Shown here: piece after piece, positions 32,797 through 45,800 of the stretch | How positions within the stretch are numbered: position 1 is the first letter of the stretch | Layout of the letters: every line of letters starts with the position of its first letter | Source: Cantharellus purpuraceus | Lineage: Eukaryota; Basidiomycota; Agaricomycetes; Cantharellales; Hydnaceae | Assembly: GCA_025174535.1 (NCBI GenBank) | Contig: JALBUN010000023.1 | Coordinates: 2,294,001-2,358,000, forward strand | DNA: 64,000 bases | Reading direction: 5' to 3' | Program-made: the position numbers and the translations under genes | Notes under the pieces: model-generated | Database searches by the model: none | Seen by the model: the letters and a program-made list of their open reading frames with translations, nothing else | What the model was told of the DNA's origin: nothing

Positions 32797-35300
32797 GAGG
32801 TGAAGACACCACAGCTTTCCCAGACTGGAAGCGTACGTAAGCAGATTCTCCTACAAGTTGGCGCAGCCAGCGTGCAATGGACAAGATTACTCGTACAAGG
32901 AATAGTATACCTTCAAAAGACTTTCAACGGCATCTTTGAAATCATACAGGTGTTAAATGAGAAAAAAAGGTGCCTGACCATTTGTTTTTGTTCCCACTCC
33001 TTCATGCTCGTGGCACCGAACTGAATTTCATGCCCAAGAAATTTGCTGAAAAAAAAGATCATCTAGGAATCAAAATTAGTTCCTGAATCAAGGGTCCCCA
33101 TCGTATTGGTAAAATAATGACGTCGTGAGATATCTGTTGGACTCAATATTGATTCTGGACATCATACGGTCACCTCTCCTTCCGAGGGATGGGATCTGTT
33201 CCACGTGGATTATCTCTCAAGTCGCGCAAATTATGTATGGCCGCTGAATGCATTGTCTCGCTTTCTTCTCACCTTCCGATCTGCTTGGGACATCTCGACC
33301 TCGTGGTGTGCAGCGCCACCAAAATGCTCCCTAAGTCCGACGTCTCTTCCTTTACTAATGGGCGCGTCCCCTGACGGCAATGGTGTACTACAACTGCTAT
33401 GACTGGTGTAACGCCCTATCTCACTAATCTTTGCCCTTGTCTCTTTGCGAAAGCATGGGTAAACCTCCTATCCAGTGTTTCCCACATGTTGTTGTCCCGG
33501 CTACGTCGGAACGACACTGATTTGACACACACGACCACAATTTGCAGCTTCGGGTCGCCTCGCATCCCCGTCGTGGGAGATCCGTCAAAACAGGGTCCCG
33601 AGTAGTCAATGCCCTGCACTGGCATGGCATCGCCACCATTAGCAATGTCACTAATACATATCTTTTTTCTTCAAGCGTTAATTTCTCCGTTGTCAAAACC
33701 TTCTTGGATCACCTCATGGCCCCATCGCAGATCCGTCGAAAGCAGGATCCTGAGTAATCAATTGCTCTCGTGATATTGCCATTGTTTCATAGCCACCAGT
33801 ATATTAGTTTTCAAACGTTAATTATCTCTGTTGTCAAACTGTTGCTCTGAGATCTGCTCCACATGAATAACATCCTAACGAAGTCTACGAGAACTTCTCT
33901 CAGCTTCTTGACAAGGTGGGCACTTGCTCTTGATATGAGGCCCTGACAATTAATGAAGTCAGCGGCATGTATCGGTGAGTGGAAGGCTGTAACTCATACC
34001 ATATTGCTGGGGAAACTGGCGGCTATTGGGCAGGCGTGAGACATCGAAGACGAAAACGAAAAGTTGAGGGCTCACTATTGCCAACACGTCGCCTTGCAAT
34101 CAGAGCATTCTTGGGGGTGCGTGGTAGAGAATTTGCACCAGCGATTGTCGCACACAAGCTGAGAGGTCTTGGTGAATGTATGCTGTGGAGGAGCATAGAG
34201 TTACATACCAGTTCTTCTGGCTGAGCAAGCATGTACGTGTCAATATAAAGTTCTCTTTAAGGGTTCGTGCATAACGTACCAGATTGATAGAATGGCCGCA
34301 AAGCGTGTAATAATTGCAGACCCTAGCAAAGTTGCATCGACATTTTGAGACTCATGCAACGCGGGGAATTACATGAGGGCATACCTGCGATAGCAGCACA
34401 TTGTAGTAGATGGTGAGTAGTAGAGGAATCGAAGGTGTCGGAGGAAGTTCAAGAACGAGTTCTCAACTGCTTGAGGGTTTCTTTTCTCTCTAAGACAGGA
34501 CGTGCTTTATATGCAGGGAAGGGGGTTAGTTTAAACTTTGCGAGGCTACTGGAGATACGGCACACTCCGCATTCTGAATAGACCTCCGAGCAGCCCAGGG
34601 ACGGCAGGTTTGTATCGCGAGTGCCAGAACGTTGGATTAAGTTGGCGTGAGAGTAAGATTTCGGAGATGTGAAAATGAAGAAGACTGCTGAAATGCGAAA
34701 GTGATGGAAGAGAGCAAGAGCGCAGCCCCATGAGGTCAGCATCCTGATTGTCATGCCTGCAGGATACCGGACGTTACTAAATTTAAAATCCAATTTAACC
34801 AGGCCCTGTGTCGATGCGACAGGATCTCCGGCACGGTAGAGTATGTCAAGAAATGAGGAACAGCGCAGGGGCAGATGGAGGTCTCCTCCCTCCATATGTT
34901 GCATTTGCATTAACAGTTGTCCGTGACACCCACGATTTCCAGCATGCATCAAGGGCTGGCGGCGCGTTTCTCCCCCACAAGCTGCTTTGAATTACTGCCG
35001 ACTAAACTTGCTTTGGGAGCATGGGAAGGGGTAACTGCGTGAGCTAAGGCCATTGGTTAGCATCTGAGAGACTCGCTCCGGTGCCCCGAATGCATCCGCG
35101 ATCGCTCTTAGCTTTTGCTTTCTCGCCGTAGCACGAATCTCCTCAACTCAGCATTGAGGCCCTGCAGGAGTCTATCAGTGTTTTTGATAGCATCCTTCAT
35201 CTCAAACCTATCTGGAGCCATCCTCCCTCGTTTCGTCTCGTCTCGTCCAGGTCTTGCTTAGTTCGCTTCGTCCATCTTAATCCACCACAGATCACTCCTG
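32797..35300. other. 2.5-kb gene-poor region with an imperfect tandem repeat
   Basis: No conserved protein found. The 167-codon ORF at 34449-34952 (minus) has no domain, no splice context and no promoter cue, so I do not call it a gene. An imperfect duplication lies at about 33566-33845. Confidence 0.5.
33566..33845. repeat. Imperfect tandem duplication (two units of about 130-150 bp)
   Basis: Unit 1 (about 33566-33702) and unit 2 (about 33719-33845) share agatccgtc, gag-tagtcaat/taatcaat, atcgccac/atagccac, cgttaat, and tccgttgtcaaa/tctgttgtcaaa in the same order. Offsets run from 151 to 140 bp, so indels have built up. Confidence 0.6.
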
Positions 35301-35813
35301 ATGACGCCAATGCCTAAAAGGGGCAAGGTCTTTATGCAAGACAAGGTGAGACGACAGCTGAGACGGTATCTCCGTGGATGCCCTCGCAGTTTCGTTGACA
35401 AAACGAATGTTAGGATGACCTGCTGAAACTAGCCAACTTGATTACGTCGGGAAAAGAACTTGACATCCGACAGAAAATTGACAAAACCAAGGCCTCTGCT
35501 TCGTCCATTCACGTCTCTTCCCGACATAGCACCGGCGCACGACCAAAACATGGCTATCCTCCGGCTTCCGACAAACTCGTACGTGTTTAATCTCGAGGCG
35601 TTTTGGCCTAGTCCACTTGCATTGGTAAAGCATTAATCTGACTAAATTTAGCGTACCGCTAAAGAGCTTCTCGTAGCTCGGAAAGCCAAGCAGAAACGAG
35701 AAAAGTCCAGGGCGCGGAAACGCGAGGGACAAGACTCCAAGAAAGATCCCGGCTTCCACGGCAGCATGGCTTCACCTTCGCCACCCAGTCATAAGAAAGT
35801 TTCCTTTGCCTGA
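35301..35813 (+). CDS. Small basic protein of unknown function
   Basis: Exons 35301-35345, 35414-35578 and 35652-35813, giving 123 aa. All three splice junctions are canonical (GTGAGA, GTACGT; TTAG acceptors) and in phase zero. The middle is a Ser/Lys-rich linker. The C-terminal third is very basic (ARKAKQKREKSRARKREGQD), likely nucleic-acid binding or nuclear/nucleolar. It ends KKVSFA. No family recognised; the consistent splice frame is the support for it being real. Confidence 0.6.
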
Positions 35814-36515
35814 CCTGTATGGGACCTGCACTGCCCACCCTTTGTGCCGTTCTTGTCATCAATTATTTTGACAGTGCCATCCTTTTCAGCGACAAGCGCT
35901 CTTTTTGCTTACAGTAGAGGGCAATTCATTGCAGCTAGTGGACTTCACGGACATCCATCATATTATGTGTTTCGCGCGCCGAGGATCCACTTGCACAGCG
36001 CGCGATCTTTGCCCTCAGGTATCAATTTGTTTGATCAGAGTGCTCTGCACGTCACCCACTCTATTGTGTGTCACTTTCTCTTCAATATTGTGCAATGTAG
36101 ATGCCGTCGCAAGGCAGGTAATTTGCATTATCTGGAGCAGTCATCATGGCGTCGCTTACCATTTTCTTCATGCCGTATCAGCTTTACAGGCAGCATCGGG
36201 TAAGTATCGTCTGTAGCCGGGTTGAGCAATGTCCGAATTTGCTATCTGTTCTGGAACAGTGATGCACAAAGTGCTATATTCAAAGTCGCAGGACTGGTGC
36301 AGCGGTTGATATTATTGAGCGGCACCAAGTATATACAGCATAGTGTGCCTCTCTACGTTAGCAAGATTTTACAGGTCAAGACTTTGATCATGGGTGTGAC
36401 AGCAAATGTAGATCTATGTATGACAGGCCGACAGGCGAGTGTCAAACAGGCAGTTATTGGGCTCAGAGTGAAGCGAAGCGACGCTCTGATATGTTTGTCT
36501 TCAACCGCAGATTCG
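35814..36515. other. Convergent intergenic region
   Basis: About 700 bp between two 3' ends. ORFs of about 120-130 codons on the plus strand (35844-36203, 36222-36614) overlap the end of GCN3 or lack any family. No gene called. Confidence 0.5.
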
Positions 36516-37913
36516 TCACCCAGCAAACATTCCGACAAGATACTGACTAACCCCCTCTGGCGTGAGAATACCAACGTCAGAGAAGACCAGCGTAATCAAA
36601 TCGGGTCTAGTTGAAGAAAGTCAAAGTCCGTTGGAAACAGATTAAACAACGCATACTTTGTGTAATCAACCTCTGGGTTGCATTTCAATTGTTCCTCGGT
36701 CAAAGCGGAATGTGTCGCTCTTGGCAAGGCGTGATTTGTAGCTGCAGGTGACTGAGATAAGGCAGTGGGACTGTGTAGAACGTTGCGAGTGGAGGCCTTA
36801 ACCTGGGCTGGGCTGGGCCGTAACGCTTTAGAATTCGCGGCAGGAAAAGAAAGTATGCCATCGGTATGGGTCGGAAGGTCGTATTGGGATAACGGGAACA
36901 TCCGATGGAATTTGTAGCTGTAGCGAAACAAGGTAAGGAACGGGACAAAAGCTTTCTCGAAGAGACAAACCTTTCTGCCAGGGCATAGAATGGGACATTA
37001 GCAGCCTTTGCTATGAGAGCTATTTGATAGCTCCCTACCGCATTGATCAGGCCACCACTTTCCACGACAGCTTCGGAGCCAACGAGAACTAAGTCAACTT
37101 TGCCCATGGCATAGGCAACGGCAGAATCTAGAACAACTGTGCAAGGTATGCCGGCTTTACTAAGAAAGTCATAGGTCTTTGAGCTGTTGGAAAGTCAATT
37201 CAATACGCATGTATCCGGATGGCAAAGCACTCGCCCTAGCCCCGACGGCCGCGCTTCTGTGACGTAGACGGAGAAACGCTTGTTGCCATACTTGTAGGCA
37301 TGGAGAAGCACCTGCTCAACCACTCGAGAGTACGAATGGGTGAGTATCTACTTCTAAGATGAGCTGAGTGACGGCTCAAGATAGTACACCAACATACGAC
37401 CGAGTCATCTTGGATGAAGTCAAGTGCGAGCTTTGCAATCTTGGCGCGGGAGTTAGCGGCATCCTTAGCGTATTCTCGACCTTGGCGGACAAGCTCCCGT
37501 TTTAAGTCCTCGAAATTCTACTGATCTATGAGAGGTTGACAATAAAAAGGATGGGGATACAAAACGCACGTCGGATTCATGGGGGAATATAGTAACGAAG
37601 GCAACGAAAAGTTCGCAACCAGCACTGAGACTGATCGGGTTCGGAGAGTGGGATTTCAAAATTTCGGCACCGTCGTTGAGCGCGCCGACGAGCTCAAACA
37701 TTGTACCTGCATTTGAGTGTGCGATCAACTCGGTGAGTGCCAAAATGGCCGCAATGGGCATCGAGATCTGTATTGCATGACCTGCGGGCGTTAGGAATGA
37801 AAAAAAAAAAAAAAGAGAAGAAGTTTCACGATGCGCACCGAGTGCTCATTGTCAAGAATACGATGATAGGCAGCGTATACGTCGAAAGAAGGAGGGAGAG
37901 AAGGAGCAACCAT
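36516..37913 (-). CDS. GCN3: Translation initiation factor eIF2B subunit alpha (Gcn3)
   Basis: Regulatory subunit of the eIF2 guanine-nucleotide exchange factor; it senses phosphorylated eIF2. Exons: 37839-37913, 37570-37767, 37398-37517, 37235-37347, 36971-37183, 36657-36917 and 36516-36606, giving 356 aa. Landmarks are ISMPIAAILALTELI, HSPNPISLSAGCELFVAFVT, ILTHSYSRVVEQVL, TEARPSGLG, VDLVLVGSEAVVESGG, YKFHRMFPLSQYDLP, and the end PDLITLVFSDVGILTPEGVS. Intron 37184-37234 needs a GC donor (GCGAGT). A Ser/Ala/Pro-rich linker of about 65 residues separates DLP from PEVDYT. The start ATG is at 37913. Confidence 0.95.
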
Positions 37914-38656
37914 GGAGATGATGACGGCGGTCACAGATCGTGACTCAAGAGGAGTCAAGGCAACGCGGGTGTGGTTGGGTCGTTCACCCTTGACGACTCT
38001 CACGTGGGTCACACGCGACGAGCTGTGCAATGACAAACTGGATGTTGTGCTCCCCGTCGGGGTAGCCAATGACCTCCGCCAAGTTGGGTCAGGGCGCTCG
38101 GCAAGAGGGACTGTTCAGCCCTTTGAACGGATTTGTGAAGCCAAGTGAAACGGCCGCGTTGCAGGTTTGCTTGTAAGATCTAAATAAGATAATGAGGATT
38201 ACACATTTCCACGCAGCTCTTCTTCTCTTCCATCTGCACACACACTTACCTCGTCACTTGCCGTCGACTTGTGCACGTCGTGAAGAAAGTGATCAGAGAC
38301 GGGATGGATGGCGGGCGGGGACGGTCGTGGGAACGATGCCCAAAGTGGCCAGGGTTAAGTTAAAGCGGCGGGACCGTGAAACGTTTTTTGGTGCCAACGA
38401 GCCGGCCGAGATCTCATCCGTATTCTCTATGAAATTTTCACCATTTTCATACCCTATATCGACGCCCATACCCGCCTTTCACGACTGCCCACCCTCTCTC
38501 CCCGTTCCAAGCGCTTTCCTGTCTCTTTATATACAGGTCAGCCTTTTCGCCCCCTTCCCTCTCCAACCTAGTACGCCCTATATTTCACCTTCAAAATGCA
38601 CGTCTTTTATTTTCTTGCCTTCAGTGCCGTTTCATTATTTATACTTTGTGCCACAG
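37914..38656. other. Divergent intergenic region, GCN3 / orphan ORF
   Basis: About 740 bp. The right part (38430-38656) is pyrimidine-rich and reads open by chance; an in-frame upstream ATG at 38337 (MPKVARVKLKRRD) is an alternative start for the orphan gene. Confidence 0.45.
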
Positions 38657-39247
38657 ATGTTGCTTGTCGAATTTTCTACCGAGGTCAAGCAACTTGACGA
38701 ATGGTCTCGACGTGTTGGCGTCGCCCTGAGCGTTGAGAGTCTTGGTGCGCCCTACGCCCGCGCCCACCGTCATCTCCAGTCCATGAAACAAGCCCTCGTT
38801 CGCCAACATGGCTTCCGCGAACTCACCCCTTCGGACAACCGTGTCTTGTTCACTGTCGAGTGCCAGCCGCCACATCGTTCCTCAACTGGCGTCCCTCGTA
38901 GCCCTACCATGAAGCTGGAGCTCCCCATACACGCTTCCTCCTTCTTCTCTCCCGAGCGTCGCGTCCAGTGGCAAATGGTCTTCCACAGCGCCATGTGGCC
39001 TACGCTCCGCCATAGCGTACAACCGGTGGGAGACATGTTGCATCTCCTCCAGTGCCTCATGCCCGGCCTTCTTCTCGTTGTTCAGACAGAAGATGGCTGG
39101 CGCACTGCCCGTGGTCTCCCTCCAGCGGATTGGATTAACATGAATCAACAGATGCTGGTCGACATCCTGGGCCAATCCCACTTTAGGCGTTTATATAGGG
39201 CTGCTTCCGACCCCAAGCTGGCGTTTATGACCGCACCCCAACGATGA
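38657..39247 (+). CDS. Uncharacterised protein, single exon
   Basis: 197 aa from ATG 38657; the same frame is open back to 38192, so a longer protein is possible. No family recognised. Visible features are a helical start (EFSTEVKQLDEWSRRVGVAL), RAHRHLQSMKQALVRQHG, a compact hydrophobic stretch (GDMLHLLQCLMPGLLLVV) and a basic end. GC-rich codon use and length suggest a real gene. The base before the ATG is the G of a CAG, so an intron acceptor could also lie there. Confidence 0.55.
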   Translation: MLLVEFSTEVKQLDEWSRRVGVALSVESLGAPYARAHRHLQSMKQALVRQHGFRELTPSDNRVLFTVECQPPHRSSTGVPRSPTMKLELPIHASSFFSPERRVQWQMVFHSAMWPTLRHSVQPVGDMLHLLQCLMPGLLLVVQTEDGWRTARGLPPADWINMNQQMLVDILGQSHFRRLYRAASDPKLAFMTAPQR

Positions 39248-39863
39248 TCTCTGGTAGGACTTGTGCCTCATCTCCTACGGTTTCTATTCTGACATGCTTC
39301 AAGGATGCGTCATACTTGGCTTTGCATGCTAAACCAAAATCCATGACCATCGTGAAATCTTGCATCATTGTCTATCTTATTCGTTCTCTGCTCATCTCAC
39401 CCAACTCGCATTATCAATTCTTCTTACTCGCCCGCAATCTTCTTTAATAAAACACACCTAGATAGACTCAGCCTGTATATCTACAATCACTCTCGTCCTC
39501 ACCTTTTTTTTTTTTGTCTCTAGGTCTCCCCCAACTGTCATCATATATTTTTTGTTCCTGCTCTATCTCTCACCTACGCTACACTTGCATTGTTTTCTTC
39601 AATGCTCTCTCGCTCGAGTTCTAATGATCTTGTTCCTTTCGCTTTCTCGTATGTATTTCCAGCACGATCTCATGCATATGCTACATGCCCTTAGTCAATG
39701 ACAATTATTTTTTCTACTTGTCCTGATTTCCACACTGGGATATGGCATGTCGGCTATCAATTTACAGCGGGGTAAGTACTTGTGTGTACTTGTTTACGCG
39801 TGACAGATAGTTTCGGGTGCGCCTCAAGTTTGGCTTGCAGTTTCCGCGTCTCTCCAACCCATC
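39248..39863. other. Upstream region of STU2
   Basis: About 600 bp, AT- and T-rich with a poly-T run near 39505. Presumed 3' UTR of the orphan gene plus the STU2 promoter. Confidence 0.5.
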
Positions 39864-42800
39864 ATGGATGGGCCACCTCCTCAAGAGGAGGATTTCAGTC
39901 AAGTCCCTATATCTGACAGACTCAAGCACAAAAACTGGAAGGCCAGGATATCCGCCTACGAACAGCTTGTCAAGGCTTTCCAGACAACGGCCTCGGATGT
40001 CGATCCTGCATTCAAGCCATACCTATCCAACCATGATCTTTTGAAGGGCATGGTCACGGACGCCAATGCTGTTGCTCAGGAGAAAGGCGTCGAATGTGTC
40101 GTGTCATTCGTTAAGTTTGCTGGTGAAACTGCCGCGCGCACGCGAGAAGTTGTGCTTCCGGCTGTGGTCGACAAGTGCCTGGGCTCTACGCGGGCTGGAA
40201 CAAAGAATAACGCGGTGGAACTTGTATTGCAGTACGTGGAAGTGGAGAACGGAGGCGCTGGCGTTGTTGTGAGTAGCCAACACTGGTTTACTGGTTCTAC
40301 GGCATGCTTATGGAATAATAGGCTGATTTATTGCCTGGTCTGACTGCCAAGCAGCCTAAAGCGGTGGCGGGAACAGTGCTTGTATTCAAAGAACTCATTC
40401 GGTACGTCAATACCCTGTTTACGATGTCTGGCTGCCCTGATTCTTCGGCTTAGCCAATTTGGCACCCAAACGGTTCCTCCGCCCCCCATCCTTAAGTCGC
40501 TTCCGAAGATTTTTGGTCATACAGACAAGACTGTCCGTGCTGAAGGCACCACACTTGCTCAAAATCTGTATCAGTGTATAGGTGCGGCTATCGAGCCTTT
40601 TTTAAATGATCTCAAGCCTGTGCAAGTCAAGGAATTGCACGAGGCATTTGAGGCTATGGATGGCGACGGTAAGGGGAAGGGGACATTCAAAGCGGAACGG
40701 TTGACGCGTCAGCAAGCGCGGGACGCAGAGCAAATGGCAGCTAACGGAGAGGAGGCACCAGCTGCAGCGGAAGAAGAAGCAGCACCGCCCGATCTGCGGA
40801 TGTTTGCAGAGGAAGTTGATGTTGTCCCAAAATTGCCCTCAGGCTATCAAGCGGCTTTGGCTTCTTCGAAGTGGAAGGAACGAAAAGAGGCATTGGATGA
40901 GATTGCCGCGGCATTAAATACGCCTAAGATAAAGGACGCACCGGAGCTAGGCGAACTGATCAAAGCACTCGCGGGCAGGATGAGTGATGCAAACATCAAC
41001 TGTGTCATGGGTGCTGCTGCGTGCTTGGAAGCGCTAGCAAAGGGTCTCATGAAAGCATTTGGGCGTCATAGGGAAACTGTAGTGCCACCTATGTTAGGGA
41101 GACTAAAAGAACGTAAACAAAATGTAGTTGACGCATTGGGCTTGGCCTTGGATGCGGTATTTACGACTGTAAGTGGTCTCTTTTATCACCCAGTAATATC
41201 AGCCCCTAATGGTCTGTTCATGTTCTAGACGACGCTTGCGGATATCATTGCGGATATCCAGCCTCCGTTATCAGACAAGAATCCACAGGTCAAGGAGGGC
41301 ACACTCAAATTCTTACACCGTTGTCTCTTGTCGACTCTTACGCCACCAGCTCCTACTCAAGTGAAGCCGCTATCAGAAGCCCTGGCATCCCTCTTAGGTG
41401 ACTCAGCTGCCGGTGTTCGTGATGAAGCCGCACTTTCCCTGGGTGCGCTTATGAAGATCGTTGGTGAGCGTGCCCTAAATCCTGTCGTTGAGCCCCTCGA
41501 GGCTACTCGCAAGACGAAAGTCAAAGAAGCCTTTGATCAAGCCGTCGTAAAGTGCAAAGCTGGAAGTACAGCTCCGAAACCCTCTCCACCTGTACCGAAA
41601 GAAGCCACACTTGCGAAGAAGAAGGTACCTGCGGTAGGGAAGGAGATGCGCCCTATTTCCCCTGCGTTAGCGGACGAGCCTTCGTCGGCAGTGCCTCGAA
41701 CAAAACCTCCTGCACGTATAATGGTTTGTCTGACAGTGTATGTTGATGTCTACTGCTGAAATTTTTTGCAGGCCAAGAAGCCTGCAGCCTCTGTACTCTC
41801 CACAGCAGCTCTGGGTGCCAAGAAGCCTCCCGCTGCGGCAGGAGCAAAGGCCGCAAAGCCGACGGCTCCAGCGCCACCAGGGGCCCTCGATACATTTAAA
41901 TACAAGCATACTCCCGAAGATGCAGAGGTGTTGGCAGCGGGCTTGCTTCCTTCCTCAATCGCTACTGGTTTTGCAGACGCGAATTGGAAGACAAGGTTGG
42001 CTGCTCTGGACGAGATGAATACTTGGCTGGCAGGGGCAATTGCTAACATCGATAGTGAGGTGTTGATAAGGTTCATCGCGAAGAAGGGTTGGAACGAGAA
42101 GAATTTTCAGGCTAGTCTTAAGTGCTCTTCTCGGGTGTTGGGACTTCATGCTGATGTCCATGTTGTTCAAAGGTATCTGCAAAGATATATGGCATTCTGT
42201 CGATGCTGGCAGAGAGCTGTCCGACCTTTGGCAGGTCTTCAGCTGCGCTCTCTGTTCCTCACCTAAGCGAGAAATTGGGTGACATCAAGTTGAAGAAGCC
42301 TGCTGGAGATACCTTACTCCTCTTTGCTGAGAAGACGTCTTTGTCATTCGTTCTTAATCAAGGTAAAAACCAATATTATGTTCGTAGTTTCACCATCTAA
42401 TTATTCTTTCTCCTAGCATACGAGCCACTTTCCAAGCAGAAGGCACCCAAAGTTCTTGCGGACTCGATCACATGGATGAATCAAGCATTGACTGAGTTTG
42501 GAATTGCAGGCCTTTCGCTAAGAAACTTAATTGAATTTCTTAAGGGCGCGCTCAAGAACTCTAATGCCGCTGTGCGGACCAGCGCAACGTCAACGTTTGT
42601 CACTCTGCGCTTGTTCGCTGGGGCGAGTAAGGATGATTTGTTGTTCGACTGTGCTATTCTTCTTGACGTGTACTCCAGGTATCAAGGATCTCTTGGAAGA
42701 TCTCAATCCCCAGTTGCTAGCAACCATCCAATCCGAATTCGATAAAGTTGACGGCCAAGCTGCGCCTGAACCCAGTCGTACTTGTGCAGATCTTGCCACT

Positions 42801-45800
42801 CTACCACAGGCTAGCGGTTCGAGTAAAGGAGGTAAAGCGACTGATCCTATGGATGACCTCTTCCCTAGAGTAGAGATAGACAAGTTATTGGTGGGCACGA
42901 CGATATTGGCGGATGTCAAAAGCGATGCGTGGAAGACGAGGAAGGAGGGTTTAGAGGCACTGCAAGGCATTCTAGATATTGCGGCGAACAAGCGATTGAA
43001 ACCCACTATGGGTAACTCTCCCAGTTAATTCTGCATTTGATGTATCTAATACTCATTGATTTGTTTCCTGTAGGCGACATTGGACAAGTCCTCAAAGCGC
43101 GCATCACGGATACCAATAAGGCTGTGCAGCTCATTGCGCTTGACATTGTGTCCCGAATAGCCACCGGAATGAACAAACCCTTTGAAAAACACACTCGCTT
43201 CTTTGCACTGCCTGTTGCTACAGCACTCGCTGATCAGAAAACCCACATTCGCGCTGCAGCGCTTCAGACGCTCACATCAATTGCGACAGCCTGCGAAGGC
43301 GTGGACTCCATGGTCAGTGGGCTTGGCACCGCTTTGGAGTCCTCGAATCCCGTACAACGGGCATCGTTGCTCACGTGGATAGCAGACTGGTTCAAAGCGC
43401 ACAAAGGTGGCTCTGGGTTAGATTTGCAGCCTTGGGTGGCTCCCGTTGTCTCGTGCCTGGAGGATCGCAATGGTGATGTTCGAAAGGGCGCCCAGGCTGT
43501 CCTGCCTTTCATTATCGCGGGTGCTGGCTTTGACCGCGTCATGCGGGAGACGTCATCTCTCAAACCTGCTTCTCGGTCGATGGTGGTCCCACTTATCCAG
43601 GCAGCGCGTGCGTCGGCTCCAGCGCCACCCACCCCTGTAGCGAAACTGCCCCCTGCAACTGTTGCGACATCAGAACCGGCTACGGCTCCCAGTCCAGTAT
43701 CATCTTCCCCATCACCTACGACCCTACCGCCAGCGTTTGGGAATGGTCGTTCCACAGGCGTTAGAAGCAGGAAGATTCAGCCCCCTGGCTCACGCCCTGA
43801 GTCCAGCGTCTCTGTACGCGATGATGAGTCTGCGCCACTCAGTCGACTTGCTAAGCCTGGCACAGCGCTCAAACGCCCAGCAAGTATTGCATCTGCCAAG
43901 CCGTCTGCTGCCTCCCCCACTTCCTCGTCTTTAAGTCCATTCATTGGAGCAAGTCCAGATGCCAAGAAAGGAAGGTTGACAAAGGACTCCACCAAATGGA
44001 TTATTGAATCCAATTCCTCGAGGAAGGACCTTCTAGATATTCTTCAGCATCAAATGGAACCGCATGTCTCTCGTGAACTCAATACCTTACTTTTCAGTCA
44101 TGATCACAACGCTGTCAATGACCACGTCTCTGGGTTAGGTATCATCGCTGATTGCTATGCAGCCACCCTCGCTGGCGAGGAGAAGTATGGTCATTCTATC
44201 AGCGATATGAAGGCCATTCTAGTCGCGAACTCGGACTTGCCATTCAAATTTGTTTCATTAAAAGTCCACGAATCTCAACCCAACTTAATCACACGGTGTT
44301 TGGACGTAGTGGACCACATGCTAGCATTTCTTCGTAGCGCCAATTATCAGCTTACAGATCAAGAGGCATTATGCTTTGTTCCAACAATAATTCACAAAGT
44401 GCGATCTACTCGATGTGTCATTGCATGCCACTGACTCACCCATTTTTTCCAGCTTGGGGATGCACGGGAGGCCGTGCGTGTTCGTGTCTCACAAATTATA
44501 CAGACACTTCCGAAAGTATACGCCTATAGTCGAATTTTCCAACTCCTCCTTGAACACGGGCTTAAATCCAAAGTTGCGAAGACCAGGCAAGGCTCCTTGG
44601 ACGAATTAGAAGGCATTCTTAAAAAAGCCGGTATGGGAGCTTGTGAACCTCACAAGGCTTTACCTGCTGTAGCGTCTATGATCGCGGATAAGGATGCACA
44701 TGTGCGAAAATCTGCCCTAGCTACCCTGAGGTGATTTTTTCACTCAACACAATACTAACTATCTAAATGAAATTTGCAGTGAAGCATACATTCTGGTAGG
44801 GGATAAAATATGGACTTTGGTGGGGCGTTTGTCTCCTAAGGACAAGACGCAATTGGAAGAACGCTTGCGCCGTGTATCAGCCCCTGCATCCCAGGATCCA
44901 ATCCGACTTGACTCACCTGTTCAGTCCCAGGTTGCGCGTTTCACCTCTGGGATCGCTCGACCAACATCCCCTGTCTCCCATCTACCTCGTACTACTGGTG
45001 TCGGACCCTCGACCGTAGCGCGCACGACGTCTCCTAATCCTCGACCTTTCAGTGGTTCCCCACCGCGCACGGCATCGCCTCCTCCATCTGGTATCAGCCG
45101 ACCCAAAAGCATGCTACCTTCTCGACTAGGGCCAAGTCGAGGCCGTCCGAACATCCCTACGTCAACGTCAGGTAATCATCTTGTTGCACCTGTTGATCAC
45201 AGACGCGCTCTCCGGCAGTTGAATGGCGGTCCAATATCTCGTCCCACGGGCTCAGAAGAACCTCCAATGACACCCGTTGGAGACGATGTGAGTATCACGA
45301 TCTCTAGCATCCTAAGTCACGATCCGTCTCGCAGTGTGGATGCGCTGAAGAAAATCCAACGGATCCTCGAGATTGCACCTGAGGATGCTCGAAGATCCCC
45401 GACTTATGTTGAACTCTCTGAGCACACTGAAGGCCTTGTGGAGACCATTACGCTTCAGATGGGGCATGTATTTGAGCGGCCTGAAGCTATAGCCGAGCCT
45501 GATAATTTCCGCTTGGCCAAACATCTTATTCAGACTTTAAATGCATTCTGTGATCACCCTATTTTGGCCGAATCGCTCTCAGTCGACATCGTCACTGCTC
45601 TCCTTGAGGAGTTGACAGCGCGGTTGCTCCAGACGGACGACAGCCATGATTCGAAGGTCAAAGATCTTTCACGATTTATCAATATGATTATTTTACGACT
45701 GTTTGCGACGGGTCGACGCATAGTAATTTTCCGGTATGATCTCGATATTACGAATACTTAGGAAAGTTCGGCTCACAATCTTTTTCCCTTTTCCCCCTTT

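Noticed and set aside
34449..34952. 167-codon minus-strand ORF
   Set aside because: Longest ORF of the gene-poor region, but no recognisable motif or exon partner; could be chance.
35844..36614. Two plus-strand ORFs of about 120-130 codons
   Set aside because: The second overlaps the GCN3 3' exons antisense; the first shows no family.
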